DNA from: an uncultured Roseateles sp.
GTDB taxonomy: Bacteria > Pseudomonadota > Gammaproteobacteria > Burkholderiales > Burkholderiaceae
DNA: 64,000 bases
Reading direction: 5' to 3'
Assembly (NCBI GenBank): GCA_946886855.1
Contig: CAMPJJ010000004.1
Location: forward strand, 1-64,000
Shown here: positions 16,676-27,724 of the stretch, piece after piece
How positions within the stretch are numbered: position 1 is the stretch's first letter
How the letters are laid out: every line of letters starts with the position of its first letter
Notes under the pieces: model-generated
The model's input: the letters and a program-made list of their open reading frames with translations, nothing else
Databases searched by the model: none
What the model was told of the DNA's origin: nothing
Made by a program: the position numbers and the translations under genes

Positions 16676-16910
16676 TCCCTGTCAGGAGAGAGCCCCCTCG
16701 CGGGGGCCGCCGAAGGCGCAGTGGCATGGCTTGTCCCACGCTGCGAACGCTCAGGCAAAAGGACTGACGAAACGCTCGAGACTTCGGGCGTCCTCACTGG
16801 AGAGAGACGGGGCGGACCTGCCGGTCGAGCCCGTCCACCGAAGGGGCAAGCCGACGGCCAACCGCCGACGGCCAATCTCTCAGGTAAAGCGGACAGCGAG
16901 GGCATCTCCC
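16676..16910 (+). ncRNA. Tandem glycine riboswitch
   Basis: Leader of gcvT containing two glycine aptamers in series. Aptamer 1 (about 16676-16770) has GGAGAGAGCC, the CCGCCGAAGGCGCA core and CTCAGGCAAAAGGACTGAC. Aptamer 2 (about 16792-16910) has TGGAGAGAGACGGGG, CACCGAAGGGGCAAGCC and CTCAGGTAAAGCGGACAG. These are the conserved elements of the family, and the short linker between them fits cooperative tandem aptamers. In proteobacteria the tandem form usually turns glycine-cleavage genes on when glycine is plentiful. About 60 bases remain between the second aptamer and the gcvT ATG, room for an expression platform acting on translation or termination. Confidence 0.95.
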
Positions 16911-16971
16911 CCACCTTGACGTGACCGGTTCACGGTCGGGGTGGTCATGACGAATGCCCTCGGAGCGAGAC

Positions 16972-18117
16972 ATGTCCGCCGATCAGTCCCTGAATACCCC
17001 GGCCACGGCCCCTCTGCACAAGACCCCGCTGCACGCGCTGCATGTCGAACTCGGCGCCAAGATGGTGCCCTTCGCCGGCTACGACATGCCGGTCCAGTAC
17101 CCCGCCGGCGTGATGGCCGAGCACAAGCACACCCGCGCGCAGGCCGGCCTGTTCGACGTGTCCCACATGGGCCAGGTGCTGCTGGTCGGCGACGATGCCG
17201 CCGCGGCGCTGGAGACGCTGGTCCCCGTCGACATCGTCGACCTCGGGATGTTCAAGCAGCGCTACGCGCTCTTCACCGCCGACGACGGCGGCATCCTCGA
17301 CGACCTGATGGTCGCGCGCCGCACCGACGGGCTGTTCGTCGTGGTCAACGCCGGCTGCCGCGACCAGGACATCGCCCACATGCAGCAGCATCTGTCGGGC
17401 CGCTGCGAAGTGCGTCCGCTGCCGGACCAGGCGCTGCTGGCGCTGCAGGGCCCGCAGGCGGTGACGGCGCTGTCGCGACTGAACCCCGACGTCGCCAAGC
17501 TGGTCTTCATGACCGGCGGCTTCTTCGACCTGGGCGGCATCCCGACCTTCGTGACCCGTTCGGGCTACACCGGCGAGGACGGCTACGAGATCTCGGTCCC
17601 CGCCGACCGTTCGGTGGAACTGGCCCGCAAGCTGCTGGCCCAGCCCGAAGTGATGCCGATCGGCCTGGGCGCGCGCGATTCGCTGCGCCTGGAAGCCGGC
17701 CTGTGCCTGTACGGCCATGACATCGACACCACCACCACCCCGGTCGAAGCCTCGCTGACCTGGGCGATCCAGAAGGTGCGTCGCGCCGGCGGCGCCCGCG
17801 CGGGCGGTTATCCGGGCGCGGCCGTCGTCGACCGGCAGTTCGCCGAGGGCGCCGCGCGCAAGCGCGTGGGCCTGGTGAGCACGGAACGCATGCCGGTGCG
17901 CGAAGGCGCCAAGCTCCTCAACGCCGACGGCGCGGAGATCGGCGTGGTCACCAGCGGCACGCTGGGTCCCACGGTCGGCAAGCCGGTCGCGCTGGCCTAC
18001 GTGCAGACGCCGTACGCCGCGCTGGGCACCGAGCTGTTCGCCGAGGTGCGCGGCAAGCGCACGCCGATGACGGTCTCTTCCACGCCGTTCACGCCCAACG
18101 GATACTTCCGCGGCTGA
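16972..18117 (+). CDS. gcvT: Glycine cleavage system T protein, aminomethyltransferase
   Basis: Transfers the methylene group from the aminomethyl-lipoyl arm of GcvH to tetrahydrofolate, releasing ammonia. 381 residues, usual length. Conserved features are M-V-P-F-A-G-Y-D-M-P-V-Q-Y near the N-terminus, F-D-V-S-H-M-G-Q (about 63-70), Y-T-G-E-D-G-Y-E near 200, and G-L-G-A-R-D-S-L-R-L-E-A-G, the folate-site segment with the catalytic Asp, near 225-240. The ATG at 16972 is preferred over one 18 bases upstream because GGAG lies seven bases before it. It is the first gene of gcvT-gcvH-gcvP-sdaA and sits under the glycine riboswitch. Confidence 0.97.
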   Translation: MSADQSLNTPATAPLHKTPLHALHVELGAKMVPFAGYDMPVQYPAGVMAEHKHTRAQAGLFDVSHMGQVLLVGDDAAAALETLVPVDIVDLGMFKQRYALFTADDGGILDDLMVARRTDGLFVVVNAGCRDQDIAHMQQHLSGRCEVRPLPDQALLALQGPQAVTALSRLNPDVAKLVFMTGGFFDLGGIPTFVTRSGYTGEDGYEISVPADRSVELARKLLAQPEVMPIGLGARDSLRLEAGLCLYGHDIDTTTTPVEASLTWAIQKVRRAGGARAGGYPGAAVVDRQFAEGAARKRVGLVSTERMPVREGAKLLNADGAEIGVVTSGTLGPTVGKPVALAYVQTPYAALGTELFAEVRGKRTPMTVSSTPFTPNGYFRG

Positions 18118-18204
18118 TCCGCGATCCTGGGTCGCACGTCCTTCGATTGCCTCGAGCTCACCCTCGAGATCCCCTTTCAACTTTCCGACGCACGGAGCCT
18201 CTCC

Positions 18205-18576
18205 ATGAGCATCAAGTACACGCCCGACCACGAGTGGGTCGACACCACCGACGGCATCGCCACCGTGGGCATCACGGTCCATGCGCAGGACGCGCTGGGC
18301 GACGTCGTGTTCGTGGACCTGCCGGACGTCGGCAAGTCCTTCGCCGCCAAGGAAGTGGCCGGCGTGGTGGAGTCGGTCAAGGCCGCCGCCGACGTCTACG
18401 CGCCGGTGTCCGGCGAGATCGTCGAAGTCAACGAGGCGCTGCGCGCCGACCCGTCGCTGGCCAACACCGACCCGCTGAAGACCGGCTGGTTCTTCAAGGT
18501 CAAGCTGTCGGATCCGTCGGAGCTGGATGCCCTGATGGACACGACGGCCTACGACGAGCTGGTCAAGAACAGCTAA
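18205..18576 (+). CDS. gcvH: Glycine cleavage system H protein
   Basis: Lipoyl carrier that shuttles the aminomethyl intermediate between GcvP, GcvT and lipoamide dehydrogenase. 123 residues, a single lipoyl domain. The lipoylated residue is K59 in V-E-S-V-K-A-A-A-D-V-Y, and the Y-T-P-D-H-E-W N-terminus and G-W-F-F-K-V C-terminal segment are typical. A GGAG lies about eight bases before the ATG. It is 87 bases after gcvT and 72 bases before the chosen gcvP start, in the same transcription unit. The L protein gene is not here and is usually shared with other dehydrogenases. Confidence 0.97.
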   Translation: MSIKYTPDHEWVDTTDGIATVGITVHAQDALGDVVFVDLPDVGKSFAAKEVAGVVESVKAAADVYAPVSGEIVEVNEALRADPSLANTDPLKTGWFFKVKLSDPSELDALMDTTAYDELVKNS

Positions 18577-18648
18577 TCGCTTGAGCGATGCACGCAGGGC
18601 CCCACGGGCCCTGCGGCAATGAATTCTTCTCTCCAGGATCGCCCCGCC

Positions 18649-21540
<2,892 letters not shown>

Positions 21541-21606
21541 TCGGGAACAGCCGGTCCTCGCGTCACAAGCGCGGGGATCCGGTCGTCACTACCCACGAGG
21601 TCCGCC

Positions 21607-22998
<1,392 letters not shown>

Positions 22999-23107
22999 CG
23001 CGCGCCGACGTGTCAGAGGGGGAGGCCGATTCGCGTGCCCCGGCGGTACTGCCGGCCGGGATCAATCGCGAGTCCGGCGGCGAAAGGCGTCAGCACTCGA
23101 GCAAACG

Positions 23108-23138
23108 GTCGGTCCCGATGAAGCAGGATCGGGACCGG
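23108..23138 (-). terminator. Terminator of the spore-coat-U-like gene
   Basis: A perfect 9-bp stem (GGTCCCGAT at 23111-23119 with ATCGGGACC at 23128-23136, extendable by a C-G pair and a wobble pair) lies 15 bases after the minus-strand stop. A short TTT follows on the minus strand. It may also end sdaA transcription from the other side, though without a T run there. Confidence 0.6.
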
Positions 23139-23151
23139 GGTCGGATCAGCC

Positions 23152-23721
23152 TCAGTAGCTGATCGTCACGGTGACGGTGTCGGTGTAGCTGCCCGGCACG
23201 ACGCTGGCCAGCGACGGGATCCGGCCGTAGACCGACAGCGACTGGGCGGAGCCCGTGCCGGTGCCGTTCTTGGCGCTGGACGAGGCGGTGCCGTCGCCCC
23301 AGACGGAGCTGCGGCCGGAGTCCAGGAACAGCTGATACCCCAGGGTGTCCGAGCCGCTCTTCATCGTGCGGCTGGTGAAGTTGGTCGCGCCGCCGGCGTT
23401 CGCGCCCGCGTTCAGCGCGACCGTGTACGGCGTCGTGTTGGAGCAGGTCACGGTCAGCGTGGACGTGGCGTCCAGCGGCGTGCCGGCGACCAGCGGGTCG
23501 ATCGCGGAACCGAAGTTCAGGTTGGAACCGGACACCGTGCAGGAGCTCGTGATCGTGGCCGTCACCGGGAAGGTGTTGGTCACCGGCGTGGCGCCGCGCG
23601 CTTCCTGGACCGCGCTGAACATCAAGCCGGCGCCGATGGCGAGGCTGCTCAGCAGCATCGCGGACTTGAATCCGCTGTTGCGGTCGGCGCGGATCGCTTT
23701 CAAGTACTTGGTGGTGCTCAT
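23152..23721 (-). CDS. Spore coat protein U (SCPU) domain protein
   Basis: Secreted pilin-like protein of the SCPU/Csu type. 189 residues: a basic N-terminus and hydrophobic segment to about residue 43 with A-R-G-A cleavage, then a beta-sandwich domain. Markers are the Cys pair (S-S-C-T-V-S-G and V-T-C-S-N-T-T-P-Y), the N-F-G segment, the L-G-Y-Q-L-F-L-D segment and a C-terminal strand ending V-T-V-T-I-S-Y. Such proteins are normally assembled by a neighbouring chaperone and usher, but none is present in this window. It may therefore be an orphan subunit or depend on a distant chaperone-usher operon. A terminator hairpin follows the stop. Confidence 0.85.
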   Translation of the reverse strand: MSTTKYLKAIRADRNSGFKSAMLLSSLAIGAGLMFSAVQEARGATPVTNTFPVTATITSSCTVSGSNLNFGSAIDPLVAGTPLDATSTLTVTCSNTTPYTVALNAGANAGGATNFTSRTMKSGSDTLGYQLFLDSGRSSVWGDGTASSSAKNGTGTGSAQSLSVYGRIPSLASVVPGSYTDTVTVTISY

Positions 23722-24005
23722 GTGGTGTCCCCCTGTTGATGGAACGGATCTTCCGCGTCAGTGCGTTCCGGCGGCAGACGTGCATGCCGCATCGCGCGGT
23801 GCAGCGATGTCGGCTCGCCGTGTAGGCGATCGACGGACAGCTGACAGCCGGTGACAGCACGGGAGGCCGGACACACCGGCGCCAGGCCAATGGCACTGGC
23901 GACCCGCCCCCGCGCGCTGCTACAAACGCGTCCGTGTCGATGTCACGGCGGCTCGCCCGTCGTGGAGACAGACACCTTCCGATCGATGACGAACCGGCTC
24001 ATTCC

Positions 24006-25451
24006 ATGACATCCCACCTTGATCCGAAACGACGACGCTGGCTGGCGCTGGGCGTGCTGTGCCTGGGCGTGCTGATGATCGTGCTGGACACGACCATCGT
24101 GAACGTGGCGCTGCCCTCGATCCGCGCCGACCTGCACTTCACCGAGACCTCGCTGGTCTGGGTCGTCAACGCCTACATGCTGAGCTTCGGCGGCTTCATG
24201 CTGCTGGGCGGCCGGCTGGGCGACCTGTACGGCCACCGGCGCATGTTCCTGGCGGGGCTGGCGCTGTTCACGGTCGCGTCGGCGGCCTGCGGCCTGGCGC
24301 ACACGCAGGCCCTGCTCATCGCGGCGCGCGCCGTGCAGGGACTGGGCGGTGCGGTGGTGTCGGCGATCTCGCTGTCGCTGATCATGAACATGTTCACCGA
24401 GCCCGGCGAACGCGCCAAGGCCATGGGCGTCTACGGCTTCGTCTGCGCGGGCGGCGGCAGCATCGGCGTGCTGCTCGGCGGCCTGCTGACCAGCGCGCTG
24501 AGCTGGCACTGGATCTTCCTGGTCAACCTGCCGATCGGCGCGCTGGTGATCGGCCTGTGCCTGTGGCTGATCGAACGCGGCGGCCCGACGGCGCCGGACG
24601 AGACGCTGGACTGGGCCGGCGCGGTGACGGTCACGCTGTCGCTGATGCTGGCGGTCTACGCGGTGGTGGGCGGCAACGAGGCGGGCTGGACCTCGGCGCG
24701 CACGCTGGGGCTGCTCGGCGCCGCGGTGGTGCTGCTGGTCGCGTTCCTCGTGCTGGAGACGAAGGTCGCGCATCCGCTGATGCCGCTGTCGCTGTTCCGG
24801 CTGCGGTCGGTGGCGGTGTCCAACGTGATCGGCGTGCTGTGGGCGGCGGCGATGTTCGCGTGGTTCTTCCTGTCGGCGCTCTACATGCAGCTGGTGCTGG
24901 GCTACGACGCGATGCACGTGGGCCTGGGCTTCCTGCCGGCCAACCTGATCATGGCGGCCTTCTCCGTGGGCCTGTCGGCGAAGCTGGTGATGAAGCTGGG
25001 GCTGCGCAAGCCCTTGTGCGGCGGGCTGCTGCTGGCGGCGCTGGGCCTGGCGCTGTTCGCGCGGGCGCCGGCGGACGGCGGCTTCTGGATCGACGTGCTG
25101 CCGGGCATGCTGCTGCTGGGCCTGGGGGCGGGTGTCGCGTTCAATCCGGTGCTGCTGGCCGCGATGAGCGAGGTCGCGCCCAGCGAGTCCGGACTGGCCT
25201 CGGGCGTGGTGAACACGTCCTTCATGATGGGTGGCTCGCTGGGCCTGGCGGTGCTGGCCAGCCTCGCGGCGGCGCGCACGGCGGAACTGGGCGCGCTGGG
25301 GGCCGCGATGCCGGCGGCCCTGGCGGGCGGCTACCGCGTGGCGTTCGCGGTCGGCGCGGCATTCGCGGCGTCGGGTGGCTTGCTGGCGCTGCTCTTGCGC
25401 GAGCCGGCTCCGCAAGGCGGCGCGGCCGCGCCGGTGGCGCATGCGGGGTGA
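24006..25451 (+). CDS. MFS transporter, DHA2 (EmrB/QacA) family
   Basis: Proton-coupled multidrug exporter with 14 predicted helices, about 481 residues. Family motifs: L-D-T-T-I-V-N-V-A-L-P-S-I in helix 1 (motif D1), G-R-L-G-D-L-Y-G-H-R-R near residue 78 (motif A), R-A-V-Q-G-L-G-G-A (motif B), and a G-x-x-x-G-x-x-x-G antiporter motif C in G-G-G-S-I-G-V-L-L-G-G. The ATG at 24006 precedes the first charged turn of the protein; a GTG 72 bases upstream would add a poorly supported leader. No EmrA-type adaptor or dedicated regulator is adjacent, so it probably works alone. The substrate is unknown. Confidence 0.92.
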   Translation: MTSHLDPKRRRWLALGVLCLGVLMIVLDTTIVNVALPSIRADLHFTETSLVWVVNAYMLSFGGFMLLGGRLGDLYGHRRMFLAGLALFTVASAACGLAHTQALLIAARAVQGLGGAVVSAISLSLIMNMFTEPGERAKAMGVYGFVCAGGGSIGVLLGGLLTSALSWHWIFLVNLPIGALVIGLCLWLIERGGPTAPDETLDWAGAVTVTLSLMLAVYAVVGGNEAGWTSARTLGLLGAAVVLLVAFLVLETKVAHPLMPLSLFRLRSVAVSNVIGVLWAAAMFAWFFLSALYMQLVLGYDAMHVGLGFLPANLIMAAFSVGLSAKLVMKLGLRKPLCGGLLLAALGLALFARAPADGGFWIDVLPGMLLLGLGAGVAFNPVLLAAMSEVAPSESGLASGVVNTSFMMGGSLGLAVLASLAAARTAELGALGAAMPAALAGGYRVAFAVGAAFAASGGLLALLLREPAPQGGAAAPVAHAG

Positions 25452-25465
25452 GGCCTCGCCGGGCA

Positions 25466-25513
25466 GGCGCGTTTCCTGGCGCTTTTCCTGGCGCTTTTCC
25501 TGGCGCCCTCTCC
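25466..25513 (+). repeat. 12-bp tandem repeat between convergent genes
   Basis: Four units of 12 bp of the form GGCGCTTTTCCT, two identical and two diverged, lie 14 bases after the transporter stop and before the end of the convergent protease gene. No hairpin or gene is associated. Confidence 0.85.
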
Positions 25514-25541
25514 GATGCCTTCTTCCTCGCCCCGTTCCCGA

Positions 25542-26348
25542 TCACTTCGCCAGCAGCGGCCACACGTATTTCACCGGCACCGCGTAGGTGATGCCGCTCG
25601 GCGCACTGAGCGCCGACTCCCGGGTGCCCTTGAGCACCACCATGTTGACGATGCCCACCACCTTGCCGGTGCGGATGTCCAGCAGCGGTCCGCCGCTGTT
25701 GCCCGGATAGGCGGTCGCGTCGAGCTGCAGGAATTCCATCGCGCCCTCGCGCAGCTGGCGCACCGCGCGTTCGGACAAGCTGTTCGACGTCGGCGCCGGC
25801 AGCGCGGCGCGCGTGATCGCGGCCACGGTGCCGCGGTGCGTCGCCATCGTCACGCCCAGCGCCGTGCCGATCGGATAACCCATCAGCGCCACTGCGGCGC
25901 CCTCGCGCACGGCCGGCTGGTCGCCGTCGGTCTCGGCCAGCGGCAGCACGTCGATCAACGCGCCCTTGTCGTCGGCCAGCTCCAGGATCGCCAGGTCGCG
26001 GGCGGTGTCGCGGCGCAACAGCTTCACGGCCCGCATCTGCGGCTGACCGGACGCGTTGCCCGCCGCGGGCACGGTGATCATGAGGTCCTTCTCGATCGGA
26101 TTCGGAATCACGTGCGCGCAGGTGACGATGCGCCGGCCGTCGCCCACCGCGAAACCGGTGCCGCGGAAACTGAAGCGCGGGTTGTCCGTCGCCGCGAAAG
26201 TCCCCACCGCCACCACCGCCTGGCGGCTGCGATCGATCAGGTCGGGCAGCGTGTTGGACATCTCCTGCGCCCATGCCGGCTTCGGTGTTCCGGCCAGGCC
26301 GAGCGCGGCGCCCGCGCCCAGCAGGAGCAAGTCGCGTCGTTGATTCAT
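25542..26348 (-). CDS. Exported trypsin-like serine protease (S1C type, no PDZ)
   Basis: 268 residues. The N-terminus M-N-Q-R-R-D-L-L-L-L-G-A-G followed by a hydrophobic run and A-W-A-Q looks like a Tat-type signal. The protease domain (about 40-265) has a complete triad: His in V-T-C-A-H-V, Asp in A-R-D-L-A-I-L, and Ser in Y-P-G-N-S-G-G-P-L-L-D. There is no PDZ domain, unlike DegP. The ATG overlaps the acyltransferase stop as ATGA, so it is translationally coupled to that gene and is the last member of the XrtA-related operon. It could process exported or sorted proteins or matrix components; that role is inferred from context only. Confidence 0.88.
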   Translation of the reverse strand: MNQRRDLLLLGAGAALGLAGTPKPAWAQEMSNTLPDLIDRSRQAVVAVGTFAATDNPRFSFRGTGFAVGDGRRIVTCAHVIPNPIEKDLMITVPAAGNASGQPQMRAVKLLRRDTARDLAILELADDKGALIDVLPLAETDGDQPAVREGAAVALMGYPIGTALGVTMATHRGTVAAITRAALPAPTSNSLSERAVRQLREGAMEFLQLDATAYPGNSGGPLLDIRTGKVVGIVNMVVLKGTRESALSAPSGITYAVPVKYVWPLLAK

Positions 26349-27649
26349 GCGGCCAGGTCCTTCGTCGTGGTGCCCATCTCCAGCGTGGAGACGAAGCTGC
26401 GCCAGTGGCGGTCGGGTTCGTCGATGCGGAAGCCGTAGAAGCTCCCCTGCTCGGTGTCCTTGCGGCGCACCGCGCGCGCGGTCACGTGCGCGGTCTCGTT
26501 GTGGCCGAGCTCGATCTCCACCGTGCCATCCTGGTTCAACGGCAGGTCGTGATCGCACTCGGCCTGGAAGCCGTGCGCCGAGACCTCGATCACGTCCAGA
26601 TCGAAATGGCCGAGCTGGCTGTCGTTGGCCGCGCGGATGTCGAGGTGGCCCGGGCAGCGGATCGAGTAGCGCGGGTATTGCCGCAACGAACGCCCCAGGT
26701 CCTGTCCGCCGCCGCTGAGCATCGGCAGCACGTCGCGGAACTGCGCGTCGTCGCGGTACACCGACCACAGCAGCGCCTTCTTGCGGTCGTCCATCGCCGA
26801 GAAAACCGGCACGACGCGATTGAAGAAGTGGTCCAGCAGCGCCGGCGTCATGACCGGGTCGTTGGTCGTGTGGAAGCGGCGCTCCGGCAGCCGGATGTTG
26901 GGCAGCCGATGGCGGAAGAAGTAGTGGTGCAGGTTCTTCTCCGGCCGGCGACCGCGGTAGCGGCGCTCGAACAGCGCGTCGGCCTCGTGCAGGTCCAGCG
27001 TCGCGCCGACCGCGGGCGCGCCGTTCGCGAAGTCGTACTCGGCCACCGTCTGCTCGCGCAGACGCGTGAAGGACAGCAGCGCCTCGTACAGCTCGATCTT
27101 GTCGGGGTTCACGGCGATCACCAGGTGCCGGGTATCGAAGTACTCGGTGCAGTACTGGTGCATGAACTTCATCAGCGGGAACAGGATCGCGCCGCCGGTC
27201 TTGCGGAACGCCGGCGCGATCGCCAGCGCCGAGATCTCCGCGACCTTCCCGCCCTTGGCGCGCACGCCCTCGAGGTCGAAGACCGACTGCAGCGGGAAGC
27301 CGAAGACGCCCTCGCGCACCATCGAGATCGTGCCCACCACCACGCCGTCGTACTTCGCGCACAAGGTCGTGGTCGTCGGCAGCGCGTGATAGATCGTCAC
27401 GCGCAGGCCGCTGGGGTCGGGTTTCATGAAGCCGCTGCCGACGTAGGCGTCGTGCAGGATGCGGAAGCAGGCGTCGAGCTCCTCCTGCGTGTCCGCGACC
27501 TTCAGTTCCAGGCGCTCCGAGGGCGCGGGATCGCAGTCCACCATGCGGCGGTAGACCGCGAAGCGCATCGGCTTGGGCAGCGATGAGAACAGGCGCCGCA
27601 GCCCCTGGTGGAGCCGCTTGCGCAGGCTGGATCGTCGAATCTGGCTCAT
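26345..27649 (-). CDS. FeeM-like N-acyltransferase fused to a PilZ domain
   Basis: 434 residues in two parts. Residues about 45-300 match the FeeM / exosortase-associated acyltransferase type (GNAT fold related to AHL synthases), with F-R-I-L-H-D-A-Y-V, E-I-S-A-L-A-I-A-P-A-F-R-K and H-L-V-I-A-V-N-P-D-K-I-E-L-Y-E. Enzymes of this type join a fatty acyl group, usually from acyl carrier protein, to an amino acid. Residues about 322-425 form a PilZ-like domain with R-Y-S-I-R at 327-331 (the R-x-x-x-R motif) and E-V-S-A-H-G at 355-360 in place of D/N-x-S-x-x-G. Cyclic-di-GMP binding is likely but the Glu is non-canonical. It is 75 bases after prsT in the same operon and coupled to the protease. 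Confidence 0.85.
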   Translation of the reverse strand: MSQIRRSSLRKRLHQGLRRLFSSLPKPMRFAVYRRMVDCDPAPSERLELKVADTQEELDACFRILHDAYVGSGFMKPDPSGLRVTIYHALPTTTTLCAKYDGVVVGTISMVREGVFGFPLQSVFDLEGVRAKGGKVAEISALAIAPAFRKTGGAILFPLMKFMHQYCTEYFDTRHLVIAVNPDKIELYEALLSFTRLREQTVAEYDFANGAPAVGATLDLHEADALFERRYRGRRPEKNLHHYFFRHRLPNIRLPERRFHTTNDPVMTPALLDHFFNRVVPVFSAMDDRKKALLWSVYRDDAQFRDVLPMLSGGGQDLGRSLRQYPRYSIRCPGHLDIRAANDSQLGHFDLDVIEVSAHGFQAECDHDLPLNQDGTVEIELGHNETAHVTARAVRRKDTEQGSFYGFRIDEPDRHWRSFVSTLEMGTTTKDLAA

Positions 27650-27724
27650 GACCGTCCCCTCCCCGGGCGCGGTGGTGCCGCCGTCACGCAGTCCCCGCGG
27701 CGATCGACCTCTGGATCGGACGCC

